DNA from: Marsupella aquatica
Taxonomy: Eukaryota; Marchantiophyta
Assembly: GCA_973895155.1 (NCBI GenBank)
Contig: OZ316896.1
Span: 12,524,001 to 12,588,000, forward strand
DNA: 64,000 bases
Reading direction: 5' to 3'
The notes under the pieces are model-generated. The model saw only the letters and a program-made list of their open reading frames with translations, was not told the origin of the DNA and did no database searches. Each line of letters starts with the position of its first letter. Within the stretch, counting starts at the first letter, position 1. Made by a program: the position numbers and the translations under genes. Of this stretch, positions 1 through 10,795 are shown one piece after another.

Positions 1-385
1 GCTACGTACAATAGACTGGCAGCAATTATACTTAGCAGTCACAGGGATTATTGAAGACACTTCAGTCCATTTTATGCTTTGAAATGACACAGTAGACCAT
101 TTGTGGGCTCTGAAAGGTAGAGGGCATCACTTTCATTACGTGAGCAATTTTGAGTGAGCAATTTTGAGTAGTTTTGACCATTGTTAATAACAATATATCC
201 ATACTTTGATCAAAACTGACTCTTTGAGTAGTAGGGATCGCTATCGGGTATTATCACAGTAGGTTTGTACTAGGGTAGGACATTGTAGGCATGGGAGATT
301 CTTCTTGATGCTCATGAGCAGTTGTTGAATCTAGCCGATAAATTTGAGAAATCAAGGGACTGATCAACAAGTAGTTGTTACTGAA

Positions 386-603
386 AGCTTAAACCACACC
401 TGCCACTATAAAAGCCTCATTCCATGTCTCACTACTCACCATAAAAGGTGGAACACTAGCACCTTTTGTGGAGTACTTGCCAAAATAGGTTTTGCAGTCA
501 ACACCTTTTGTGAAGCTCAAAGCCCATTTCTGAACTTGTACTCTTTAGAATGAGAGCTACGGGTTACCCGTAGCCCTTTATAGGGGCAGGTGTGGTTTAA
601 GCT
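386..603. repeat. Foldback/MITE-like element with 25-bp inverted ends
   Basis: The arms at 386-410 and 579-603 are inverted copies with one mismatch (AGCTTAAACCACACCTGCC and its reverse complement at the outer ends). Inside, 556-574 is a perfect 19-nt palindrome (GCTACGGGT/T/ACCCGTAGC). No transposase is encoded and I could not define a convincing target duplication. It could be a MITE remnant or a transcribed hairpin. Positions 1-385 hold nothing I recognise apart from a short GAGCAATTTTGAGT duplication near 143-170. Confidence 0.6.
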
Positions 604-1012
604 AGCCGGTATAATTTTAATTTCTGCAAAAAATAATGAGGAGCTTCCCAAACCCGTTCCCAAACAAATTTGTCAAACTTGCTCCCAAACTTGCTCTTGT
701 TTGCGTGTTGTAAATGTTTTGATAATTAGCTAGAGACATTTTGTTCTGTCCATCAGTATCTCCCACGTGATAGGGAGCATGATAGGAATCAATATTCATT
801 GAATGTAATTGGAGCACTGTAGCTGCACCAGCTTTAATATTCATTGTATTTGCTCTCTTTTATTCTAGATCAGGTCCAAGTGCCGGCTTATGTATCTCGT
901 GGCAATTTTATAATGGGTTAAGGTCAGTTGCTTGTCATCAACACAGATTTGACAAGACTTTTCTACACGCAATTGCACATAAGTCAATCTTATCGTGATA
1001 TGTGTTACTTTA

Positions 1013-1330
1013 CTTTAAACCACCACTGTCCATATAAAAGGAGAAGTGTCCAAGACTCCACACTTTTTCATATTTCTCTCCTCTAGTATGAGACTTTGCT
1101 CCATAATTTCAGGAACAGGGTACTAAAAATGGTGAAACCTGGTGTAACCAGGTTTTGTCATGGACGGTGGCGCTTTAAACCACCACTGGCCACATAAAAG
1201 GAGTGTCCAAAACTGCTCCCTTTTTCCACTCCTCTCCTCTACCCTGAGGTTTTGCTCCTCAATCTCAGGAGAAAATACTAAAACCTGGTGAAATCTGTGG
1301 AACCATGTTTTTGTCATGGCTAGTGGTTCT
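1013..1330. repeat. Tandem duplication, period about 160 bp, with TATA-like motifs
   Basis: CTTTAAACCACCACTG begins at 1013 and again at 1173. In both units it is followed by a TATAAAAGGAG or CATAAAAGGAG motif, a 'gtgtccaaaactg' segment, a pyrimidine-rich CTCTCCTCTA stretch, and 'aaacctggtg'. The pattern of TATA-like box followed by a CT-rich tract looks like a duplicated core promoter, but no coding sequence lies downstream. Stretch 604-1012 shows nothing I recognise. Confidence 0.55.
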
Positions 1331-1556
1331 TTAAGCTTCACGACAATGATGAGCCAAGGGAGCCCACAAGTTGATCAAATGGAATCTAATACCACCTACC
1401 CCCAAAAGTTCTTTTATATACCCGGGGGGTTTGACAAGAGTGTGTCTCGTCATCCAAGCAAAGGCCACTTCATACACTAGAGTTAAAACGGGAGTTAAAA
1501 TGCCTGAGCCAAAATTTGTATGGTTTGGAGGTAATAAATGCAATTCCTTGGAAAAT

Positions 1557-1839
1557 CTCGGGGGTTTCACTTCCACAAAAATGGCACATCACGTGTGACG
1601 AAGGATATGGTCATTTTATTGGTTTGAAGGGAAGACTTAAGAATTTTTGCAGAAGAACAATAGGGTCTTTGAAATCCAATTTTGAGACTTATAAGAATAT
1701 GAGGGTCTTTCTAACCAAAATTAAGGAATATTCCAACTTTATAGGGGTTGAAAAATATTTTTTTCTTACATTTCAGGGGTTCCAAGGCATAAAAACATCG
1801 CAGGGGATGGGGAGACATCCATATAGTGAGACCCCTGAG
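1557..1839. mobile_element. hAT-type MITE, copy 1 (283 bp)
   Basis: The element has 15-bp imperfect terminal inverted repeats: CTCGGGGGTTTCACT at the left and AGTGAGACCCCTGAG at the right. It is bounded by exact 8-bp target duplications TGGAAAAT at 1549-1556 and 1840-1847. An 8-bp duplication with short terminal repeats is typical of the hAT superfamily. The element is too short to encode a transposase, so it is non-autonomous. A second, interrupted copy lies at 31942-33186 with a different 8-bp duplication, which confirms the boundaries. Confidence 0.85.
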
Positions 1840-2321
1840 TGGAAAATGCGGCGGCTTGCTCCATTTTTTAGACCAACTCAAGCAAAAGACTAAGTTTTTG
1901 ACAAAAAACCACATACACACCTGTGGAAAAAGGGACCCACAAGGGGCTCAATGACAGATGACCTAGGTTAGGTAATGGTTTTGCTTGATTGTACTCTCAA
2001 GGTCAAGTAATTGAAGTCTGAACAGTTTCCACATTTGAATGGCTAGGATTGCATCGCACACATAGGAAAAGGGAACTGTTTGACTTCTCCTAAAACCACC
2101 CTAAGTGATAAAAACTTCTACTGTAAGCATTGGGGCCAGCCATTATTTTTCTTGGTTTTAAACATTAGCCAAGGTGGCTACTATTTTATCCTCCAGACAA
2201 GCACAGGTCTGGTTATGGAGTATTTCATTTCAATTATATTGTACAGTTTTCTAACTATTATATAGAGTTGGCTAACACTCCCTCATAATTAGGTAATGGC
2301 TAATGAAACATAATTTTTTAA

Positions 2322-2533
2322 ATTTCAGCCTGAGTATCATAAGCCTGGCTTTTTGTTTAGGTGAGTGATTGACTAATTTTCGCCCACCAAAAATAAAAGT
2401 GATGAGGGTCATTTTTTATGTGCAACTATTTCAGCCTGAGTATCAGTAGCCCGCCTACTTTTTAGGCGAGTGATTGACTAATTTTTGCCCACCAAAAATA
2501 ATTGATCAGGGCTGTTATTTTTTATGTACAGCT
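2322..2533. repeat. Two tandem 106-bp units
   Basis: The segment 'atttcagcctgagtatca' starts at 2322 and at 2428. Each unit continues through 'gtgagtgattgactaattt', 'cgcccaccaaaaataa' and 'attttttatgt'. No ORF is associated. The stretch 1848-2321 holds nothing I recognise. Confidence 0.6.
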
Positions 2534-2837
2534 CAGCATTTTTTTGAGTGGCAAAAAGTCTCCAAATTTTTGCCCAAAAAGCTTTTTCTGTCTCATTAGC
2601 CAGTGTCCCACCTAATCACAGACCCCATTAGCCAGAATCTAACGGTCACCCTTAAATCTAGGGAGATCTGACTATCAGGAAAATAATCAAATAAATAAAT
2701 ACTCTGAGCATCTTATCCTTCGCACAAGTGAACATTGGCCCAAAATAATAAATAAGGAATGTTTTGAGCATGTCTCCTTCACACACTTAACATTTGACCC
2801 TCATGTAACATTTGACACTCAGGCTAAAAAGTAAAAA

Positions 2838-3003
2838 CCCCTAGACATTTACTCAATGGACCCCCAAAATGCAAAATGTTTCTTGATGGACAAATGAATG
2901 ATCCAGACTTTTGATAGATCTCAAATCAATGTACCCAAGAGCTCATGTGGTCTATTATATATGGAAGATATTTAAATTGAGGGGTCCGTCAAGTATATCT
3001 CGT
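2838..3003. repeat. Dispersed repeat, MITE-like, related to 60365-60510
   Basis: The outer parts resemble inverted ends: ACTCAATGGACCCCCAAAAT on the left and, read on the other strand, ACTTGACGGACCCCTCAATT on the right. The internal order 'gatccagacttttgatagatct', 'gtacccaaga', 'ctc', 'tcaagtatatctc' recurs at about 60370-60505 with substitutions. No target duplication was established. Confidence 0.45.
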
Positions 3004-3217
3004 AAAAACCCTTTAGAAAAATACTTTGGTGCACTACCACGACCCCCGGGAATATGCTTTCCTAGGCCGAATTGTCAATGAACTGTGCAGCACTCCAAAA
3101 TCGGCTGGGAGCCGGACCCAGTCTTCTTCCTTACGTAACCAGACTCTCTTCACTTTTGAGAGCCCTCCTCATTCCTTCATAGTTCTGTCCCTCTCTCCTC
3201 AACTCTCCCTCCTCCCC

Positions 3218-3366
3218 TTTCCTGCTCAACGACGATTGAAGAGGATGAAAATGTGGGCATTGAGTAGATAGCTTCTCGACTAGTTGAGCCTCCGTCCTCT
3301 CCTTTCGTGCTCAATGACGATTGAAAAAGATTACAAATCTCGGCGTTGAGTAGATATATAGCTTCG
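3218..3366. repeat. Diverged tandem duplication in the probable leader of the lipase gene
   Basis: 'tcctgctcaacgacgattgaa' near 3220 and 'tcgtgctcaatgacgattgaa' near 3305 each run into 'ttgagtagata' and 'tagcttc'. The period is about 83 bp. It lies some 500 bp upstream of the first supported lipase coding exon and may be 5' untranslated sequence. I cannot identify an upstream coding exon between 3000 and 3800 with confidence. Confidence 0.4.
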
Positions 3367-3813
3367 GAGAAGAAGACTGGAATTTTGTTTCGAAGGGCGA
3401 GACAGTGCTATTGACAGCTCTGAGGACGTTTGTGCTGCCATAGTGTTTCTCTTCGCCGACAAGCTGGCTTGCAGCAGCTGATCGTGGGCTGGCTTGGCGA
3501 GCAGGACCTTCCGCTGGCTCGTCGTGTGGGGCCTGGCGCCAGGTATGCTATACGTGCCATGTAGTGACCATGTAGGGGATGTTTTCCTCGTCAGTTTCCG
3601 TGATTGCACTGTAGGGAGAAAACTCGCAAGGAAGCGTGTCAGTGAAGCGAATCCTTTCAGTCCGGGTATGGACGATCATGTCGTACGAGGAAGTTGAAAT
3701 TGAAAATCCTTAACACTGTTTTGTTTGATGGCAGCAATTTTCCCCCGGGGGCTTCAGATTGAACTAGGTCTCTGGTGGAAGACGATTGTGGGAACCTTGG
3801 ATTGTTTTACAGC

Positions 3814-5282
3814 ATGACCCTCGCGGGGACCCTCGTTGCCATCGGAGTTTCGACGCAACTGGCTAGAACGATGCGGCGGTATAAAAAAGACAAGAAGATG
3901 GCGCTTCATTTCAAGAGAAAATTGCCAATCGTGCCGAGATTTGTACATGAACTTCTAGCCTGTTTGACAGATGTGGTGTATGCGCGTGACAATGGCATAA
4001 GTCCCGAAATTCATTGTGAACACCTAGGTTATAAAGCAATAGACGAACTAGTCCTCTCAGCTTACGGTGATGAATTCCTCCGGTGCATAGTCTTCGAAAG
4101 AGACGGACTTGGGGTAAACCTTTCCACACCATCTCAATGAATTTATAGTTACTTATTAAGATTGCCGTAATTAGTAAAAAATTTCTTCAATCAGTCTCGA
4201 TTCAAATAATAGCTTCAAGCAGATTGACTGTGCCAAATGTTGTGCAGAATGGCATCATATATTGTTGTCTGACCAAACCTGGAATTGTTGGCCTTGTAAT
4301 TTAATTACAGGAGTGTCTCTCAGACGTGCATCTCTAAACTTCTGGCTTGATTTCCATAGCATTTTGGGGTTGGAAAGTATCGTTTAAACTGAAGCAGTTT
4401 TTCACAATGGTGCAGTCTAACAGTTGCGCTTTACGCTTACGCGTGGTGGATAAGTCAGGAAAGGAACAGTTCGAGGAGGTTCCATCGCGGAAGTATGTGG
4501 TGGCCGTCCGGGGGACCATACCCTCCAGGGTCACGGACATACGTGACGACCTCAGACTTATAATCGAGCGTGTGTGTGAGCGAAAGAAGTTTTACGAGCC
4601 TTTGATGCAATTACTCTCAGAGCTTCATCGACATGCGGGTAAAGACGAGGTGTGGGTAACTGGCCACTCACTGGGTGCAGCAACCATCCTTGTTGCAACC
4701 CGTCGACTTGCGGACGAGCAAGGCATTGTGCTCGCCACTCACTTGTTCAACCCTCCCAACCTTTCCGCAGATCTTGGGTTGAAGAAACTGGCCATTGGCA
4801 CGGCAAAAGGCTTGGGCTCCGGAGCTGGGAAAGTCCCTGTCGCTGGTCACTTGATGAAACCAGCAATTGAAGCATTTGCTTCTTTGGTTATCAACGTGAC
4901 GGAGAAGAGCGGCAGAATGGTGGGTAAGGCCTTGGCACCAGACACCTATGAACGGGCAGCCAAGAGAAATGAGAAACTGCTCAAGACAGGCTTCTGTCCA
5001 CATCTATATGTGAATCCAAGAGATTTCGTCTGCAATGAATATATTCAGCACTTCCGTCCACACCTCCGACGTGGTCCTTCACCAGTGTCCACCTCCGTTC
5101 TCTTCACGCAATTTTTCCTGAGTCTGGGCGATGGTAAAGAGTCGGGTCATGGCTCTTGTCACTTGATTCCTCAAGCAGTTGTGCACGTGAATAATTGGGC
5201 AACCGGGCCTTGGCACGCCCACAAACTCACTCAGTGGTATCGCTATGATCCTGTCAACTTCACATCAAGGCATGCCGGGTGA
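3814..5282 (+). CDS. Class-3 lipase-like alpha/beta hydrolase (At4g10955-type)
   Basis: Tentative two-exon model 3814-4066 and 4360-5282 gives 391 residues. The second exon is well supported. It carries RKYVVAVRGTI, the nucleophile elbow GHSLGAA (serine codon near 4668), the FNPP motif, HLYVNPRDFVCNEYIQHF with the probable acid, and a C-terminal His in HKLTQW. This order matches the plant lipase class-3 group of Arabidopsis At4g10955. Exon 1 starts with MTLAGTLVAIGVSTQLARTM, a hydrophobic stretch followed by basic residues, which could be a membrane anchor. The donor at 4067 (GTGATG) was chosen because it alone keeps frame with the acceptor TAG at 4357-4359; a stronger-looking donor at 4114 (GTAAAC) would not. 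The true start may lie further upstream. The last 145 bp of the coding region are duplicated directly downstream. The natural substrate is unknown. Confidence 0.78.
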
Positions 5283-5384
5283 AGAGTCGGGTCATGACTC
5301 TTGTCACTTGATTTTTCAAGCAGTTTTGCACGTGAAAAATGGGGCAGCCGGGCCTTGGCACTCCCACAAACTCACTCTATGGTA

Positions 5385-6117
5385 AAGTGGGTACACAACT
5401 CTTGTATAATATGCAAGGTATACATTTTTATATGGACTAAAAAGTTGGCTATAAGAAAAATTAAAATTTGAAGAAACTTGGCTTTTCCACTTTTGAAAAT
5501 TTTTAAGTCAGAAAAGGTTTGGTTTTCTTAGTTTTCCACATAAAATTAAAACTAAACTTATTGTAATTTTTATTAAAATATTTTTAAATTTTTAATAAAA
5601 ATCCCAAAAAGCTGGCAATAAAAATCCCAAAAAGCCATATAATTTGGTTTTGTCTTGTACGGGAATGGGGAGGAAATACAATTAGACTCCCCCATCCCAA
5701 TGTGACAGTGTTTCTGTAGTGAAACCAGACAAGGGTGAGCCCCAACGGATCCAACAGGGACCCGCACTAGGAAGGAGAGAGGATTAAATTAGGGCCACAA
5801 AGTGGACGACCAGGGGCTGAGCAGATAATAAGAACAACAATCCACTACCCACAAAACCCATCCCACCCACACACATATCCCCTGGGACCTTTGAGTTCCA
5901 GGCAAATCCCCTAGCCAATATAATTTGGTTTTGATCCAAATTTTTCCATATCAAAACAAGTCCAATTTTTTTTTAAGTTACATCTTTGGATTCCTTGAGT
6001 TGAGAGGTACAAGATTTTAGTAGGCTAAAATGAAACTTCACATGGTCAATTGGACATAAAATCATTATAACGAATTAAAAACCTGCCTTATAAAAAGGGG
6101 AGTTGCATATCGGGGGA
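5385..6117. mobile_element. About 733-bp insertion with 6-bp target duplication
   Basis: It is bounded by ATGGTA at 5379-5384 and 6118-6123. It interrupts the second copy of the lipase 3' end, so the empty site can be read from copy 1. The flanks are AT-rich with no ORF. Terminal similarity between the two ends is weak, so I cannot name the superfamily. A SINE-like element is nested inside at 5653-5918. Confidence 0.65.
5653..5918 (-). mobile_element. tRNA-derived SINE-like element, copy 1
   Basis: It is flanked by 15-bp direct repeats TATAATTTGGTTTTG at 5638-5652 and 5919-5933. On the minus strand it begins with TTGGCTAGGGG, an A-box-like sequence, and continues through GGAACTCAAAGGTCCCAGG. 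The B box is damaged here. It shares a diverged body with the copy at 34325-34657, including the purine/pyrimidine blocks 'ggggctgag' and 'cccacccacacacatat'. It encodes no protein. Confidence 0.65.
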
Positions 6118-6161
6118 ATGGTACCGCATGATCCTGTCAATTTCCCATCAACGCATGCAGG

Positions 6162-8300
6162 TAGATCATTTATACTAAGCTCCATAATGTTGAGCATAGA
6201 CGACATTCACAACGGCAAGCCCATGAACCATCCAACGCACAAGAGTCGACACGGAGAGATACGTGGTTCACCTCCACATGAGGCTACGTTCACAGGAACA
6301 CACAAGAGCTTTACTGCACTCTAGGTCGACCGGCCATACCAAGCATCCACAACGCAAGCTCTCCCTATCCCTCAACTAGCTCCGTAACAATGAGCCTAAG
6401 TTCCACCAAGGGTCTGACATCAGCCTTGGCTAAATACACAACAGCACTACTGCTGACATTAGCAAAGTCCTAACCTGAGTTAGATTAATTGTGGTTAGCT
6501 TATGAGTCACAAGACTAAAGCAATATCTAACACATAAGACTGACTTTTAAAAAATGACTGGACTTGATTGTGTTCTCAACTTAATTACCATCCAAGCTTC
6601 GCACTTGACCACTTCGTGAACCCTCGTTAAATTTCCTTTATATTCTCATTGAAGGTTCTGGGCCATAGTAAGAGCACTCCCACCTGACTGTGCACACCTA
6701 CAAAACAGCCCTACTAGTCTCAGCGGAAAATCAAGAGGGTGGGTTTCCCGACATACGGGATGTCTTGGATATTGCTGGCAACTTTATTAGATGGGAAGAT
6801 GGGAAGATTGTACATATGGGAAGACTGAGAGAAGACTCATCATGACACAATGACAATTTTTCCAAGATACTTACTCCCACGGCGGACCTTCCGGGTGATC
6901 AATGGCTGTTTGTACAAGAACAACAACTTTGCCCCACCAATTGACACACTTCTACATACGGTTCTAATTTGGATGCAAGGCAGCGATGCAATGAATGACT
7001 TTGGCTATGTGCCACTCCATGAATCTTCACAATTACTTTATTTTTGGTAAATTGAGATAAGATGTACTCTCCACATAAGTAACTAAGGCGTGCTCAGCCT
7101 GAGACATGTTTCATTTCTTGTCTTGCAGTGATCCATTTATGAGTTTCAATGTATATTGGAGAGATAAATTTTAACTCTTAGATAGTTATATTAGAATGTT
7201 GAGTCGAGAACAATACCTATAGTAGATTGGTTGCGGGATTAATGGGTGAGTAGAACAAGGGAAACTTAAAAGTAAACCGTGTGGTGCATTACTTGTCCTT
7301 GTGCTCTCATTGTGTGATTGGGTGTGTGATTAAATATCTGTTGTCTTTAATTAGTATGTTCAATCAAATAACCATGTTCACTATATGATGCATCAAGTCA
7401 ACTATTAAAATATAAATACTATGTATACTGGGTACACTAGAACTCTATACATATTTAAGAGTTTGAGCACTCTGACTGACTAATGTGCTCTACATCGGGG
7501 TCTACATGCCAACTAACATAGCTTCACTCTCACCACACCATAGCCACATAACATAAGAGTACTAGTGCCGGAAGACTCAACTTGGAAGAATGAATACTCA
7601 TTCTTCAAGTATACCCCCCATCCTTGGCACAATATGTACATGGTGGCAGTTTCAACTTCTAGTGTATTTCTTTGAGTAATCTCAACTGGTTGGTCAAGTC
7701 TAAGAACAACATGCAACTTACTGCTAAGACAATAGAAAATTGCAAAACATGGCTTTTGAATTCTACTATTTCTCCATTGAGTGATCTCAATTGGTATATA
7801 AGTAGATTAAAGTCAAAGTCTACATTGTTTACTCGAGTTAGTGTTAATTACTACAAAAATAATGCTACTATAAACAGTGCTAGTACTGGTAGCATGTGAG
7901 TTTCAATTAGTTTACATGGTGGTAAGTCATATATTGCTCATGTCCAAATTACTCAGGGCAATCATATAATTCACAAAAGTGAAAAGTTCATTGACATTTG
8001 GTTTATGCAATATGACCAGAAATTAATTGATTAGAAATTGAGCTCATTGGAAATGAAGTGAATGATGCAGAAAATGATCAAACTTTGTGAGATGATAGAT
8101 TAGTCCGGATATCATAGAACTTACTAACTGGAAAATACGGGATTCAAGAGAGATAAAATAGTTGTCCAAATGCATGCACAAGTTTGGCAAAAACTAGTCA
8201 TTTACAGTTGGTCAAGGCCCCTAATAAAACTAATTGAGGTAGTTAATTTACGGTATGTAAGTCCCTGTAAAAGCTATTCTTTGGCATACTTTGAAAACCA
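6162..8300. other. Gene-free stretch
   Basis: AT-rich sequence with only short ORFs that match nothing I know. A weak duplication around 7670-7700 and 7775-7805 ('gagtaatctcaactggt' / 'gagtgatctcaattggt') is visible. No RNA gene or element boundary was found. Confidence 0.5.
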
Positions 8301-8314
8301 GCCAATCACCTTGC

Positions 8315-8510
8315 TTTTTCCCGTGTAAAGTGACAGATGACTTTCGAGAGTCCATGACAACAGACAAAAGAATTGGATCACTTTATCTTTCATAAACTGA
8401 CAAATGACTACAGAGAGTCCATGACAATAGACAGAAGAATGGGATCACTTTTTCCTTGTTTTGAATTGAAAAATGGTTTTACAGAGTCCATGAGAATAGA
8501 CAAAAGAGTC
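8315..8510. repeat. Three diverged tandem units of about 67 bp
   Basis: 'gtgacagatgact', 'ctgacaaatgact' and 'ttgaaaaatggtt' begin units near 8330, 8396 and 8465. Each is followed by 'gagtccatgacaa', 'agacaaaagaat' and, in the first two, 'ggatcactttt'. This is a noncoding minisatellite. Confidence 0.6.
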
Positions 8511-8591
8511 CTACCGTGCATTATATTACGATAAATGTGAGGAATGTTATTTGCATAATTAGTGTTACTGGTAGCACTATTTCAATCACTC

Positions 8592-8660
8592 ACAATTACG
8601 GACCCCATGAGGTACTTTTTCCAAAATCTCTAGCACCACGTTAAGCCACATCATCAGGTT
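8592..8660. repeat. Short copy of the dispersed GGACCCC repeat
   Basis: 'acggaccccatgaggt', 'ttccaaaatctc', 'caccacg' and 'agccacatcatca' follow the same order as the repeat at 37078-37290 and the left end of the insertion at about 32012. It is a third, truncated member of that family. Confidence 0.5.
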
Positions 8661-8929
8661 CATTCACAAACAAAAATCATGATGTTTTCAACCAAAAAGA
8701 AACACAACTACTCATGTTTTGATGCAAGGCAAGGGAAAAAGGTTCTACCCGGTAAAGGTAAAATATATCAAAGTAGAAAGTTAAGTTTAGAACAATACAC
8801 ATGTGGGTAAAATTACCATTTTGATGCATTGTCTATGACGTCTCAATATTTTACATCAAAATGCTTGTATTATTTAATCTTTTGCAAGATTTTGAAAAAT
8901 TCAAGCCATAAAACTGTAAATAGTTAGGA

Positions 8930-9600
8930 ACCCTTGGGTTCCACAGTGTAAAAAAATGATCAATCTCTATAGTACTTGATGAAAGATGTCAATGTTAAAT
9001 TCATTAGAAAGCTAGAAAAAATTAGGACTCACATTCTCGTTAGTACTTAACAAAACCTATCAATGTCAGGTTCATTGGAAAGCTAAAGAAATTCAAAACT
9101 CATAATCTCCTTAGTAGCGGACATAATCTACCATTGTTAGGTTCGTTGGAAAGCTAAAGAAATTAAAAAAACTCATGATCGCTTTAGTATTGGAGTAAAA
9201 CTCCCAATGACATATTTGAAAGCTAGCGAGATTCAAAGACTCATGATCTCCTCAGTACTTGACGGAATATGACATGAAATTTGTCAATGTTGGACTTAAT
9301 TTTGGAAAGCTAGAAGAATTCATGAACTCATGATCTTAGTAGGACTTGACAAAATGTCTTAATATCACACTAATTGGAAAGGCAGGGAAATTCAAAAGTT
9401 TTTTTTCTCTTTACATCAAAGTACTTTTTAGAAAATTAAAAAACTCATCTGGTACTTTGACAAATTCTGCCACTGTGAGTCTCTATCATTGGAAACATAG
9501 AAAAATTGATTGACTCATGATCTTAGTGCTTCATGACATCCACCAATATGATGTTCATATTAAACCAAGAGAAATTTAGAAAATCATGATTTTGTTTCTC
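8930..9600. repeat. Minisatellite, about 8-9 diverged units of 65-75 bp
   Basis: The core 'attggaaagctagaaaaattc' recurs near 9005, 9073, 9145, 9215, 9302, 9371 and 9488. It is followed in most units by 'actcatgatctccttagtacttgacaaaa' (broken here into its common parts) and 'aatgttaggttc'. Units differ by substitutions and small indels, so the array is old. No unit keeps an open frame. Confidence 0.75.
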
Positions 9601-10034
9601 GCTTATCTTGCAATGAAATCTTTTGTGCTAAACACTTAGAAGCATTTTAGAAATTTAAAACATTAAGAATGAATTGAACATTGGCAAAGTGTACATAATG
9701 CTAGTGTATTGGAATGTTTATTTTGGGTTCACAATTACACAATGATTTGAAGATGAGTAAAAGATAAATAATAAATTTGTAACATAAAAAGGATCTAAGA
9801 TTGAATGTGATCTCTAGACAATAATCATGAAGGTAAAAGCAATTCTATATTAGAGGAAATAGGATGAGAACTAATATAGAGATGTAAATTCCTATCTTTC
9901 AAGTTATTTTATGATTTCACATGTTTTGTTCATATAGTCATAAGTGATCACATAGTACTTATGCAACAAGACACAACTTTGATACCATAATTATAAATAT
10001 TTTTAATTACTTGTCTCTCATTGAACTTAAGAAT

Positions 10035-10470
10035 AGTTAGAAAGAGTTGGGGTGCTCCAACTAATTATTGTGATATAGAGGTATTGACTATTTCTTATAA
10101 GATTAAAATCATTATGAATTACGTGCTACAATGGCCAGGACAAAGGGTCGCGACCTCGAGAGAGAGTGCTAACCCCAAAAACCTGGCCCCAGTTCGGATT
10201 ACACAGTGAATTTAGCAATTGCCATAGGTAGATGGGGTCCAAGAACTAATCATTCTGAATATAGAGTTAATGGAACTATTTCTTACTATAGGGAGATGGG
10301 TCCAGGAACTAATTATTGTGAATATAGAGTTAATGTGACTATTTCTTGTGGGATTCAAATTATAACCAGTGGGAGAGGGGATCCAGGAACTAATTATTTT
10401 GAATATAGAGTTAATGTAACTACTTCTTGTGGGACTCTAACTATTTCTTGTGGGATTCAAATTATGATGA
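10035..10470. repeat. Minisatellite with an open frame, units of about 70-80 bp
   Basis: Units begin near 10040, 10228, 10290 and 10370 with 'gggagatggggtccaggaac' variants. They continue 'taattattgtgaatatagag', 'ttaatg', 'actatttcttgtgggatt'. The last three units happen to stay open on the plus strand (10206-10631), giving a repetitive peptide with RVNVTISCG-type blocks. The peptide resembles no domain I know and has no clear start context. I treat it as repeat, not gene. Confidence 0.6.
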
Positions 10471-10564
10471 GTTACTCAGTTAGTGACCCTGAGTTGAAGT
10501 GTGCTGTTTTTCCTTTGCAAACATGCACCAGAATGGAACAGAGCACATTATTATATCAAACGAT

Positions 10565-10795
10565 AGATATCTATCAAAGGCGTGGGATTCAATCAAATGA
10601 GCAAATGGCCAATGATCTTCAAAAAGCCTAGAAAGCTAAGAATTAGGGGGGCCAATCTGAGCATCATTCAATATCAGACCATAAATATTTATCACAGGAG
10701 TGGATTCAATCAAATGAGCAACTGGCCAACATCTTCAAAAAGCCTAGAAGGCTGAGAATTAGGGGGGCCAATCTGAGAATGATTCAGGCTTAAGT
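10565..10795. repeat. Tandem duplication of about 119 bp
   Basis: 'tatctatcaaaggcgtggg' near 10566 and 'tatttatcacaggagtgg' near 10686 start two units. They share 'attcaatcaaatgagcaa', 'tggccaa', 'cttcaaaaagcctagaa', 'gctgagaattagggggg' and 'ccaatctgag'. The duplication directly follows the minisatellite at 10035-10470. Confidence 0.65.

Larger units (their letters stand above)
5137..6165. repeat. Duplicated 3' end of the lipase gene; second copy split by an insertion
   Basis: Copy 1 is 5137-5281, the end of the lipase coding region. Copy 2 starts immediately at 5282 with AAGAGTCGGGTCATG, stops matching at 5384, and resumes at 6124 (CCGCATGATCCTGTCAA) to about 6161. Joining 5384 to 6124 restores the alignment to copy 1. 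The copy-2 reading frame is not used, because copy 1 ends in TGA at the junction. This is a gene fragment, not a second gene. Confidence 0.8.

Noticed and set aside
6850-7050. Frame with RRTFRVINGCLYKNNN, reminiscent of a retrotransposon integrase zinc-binding segment
   Set aside because: Too short, no His/Cys ligands, and no neighbouring polymerase or LTR.
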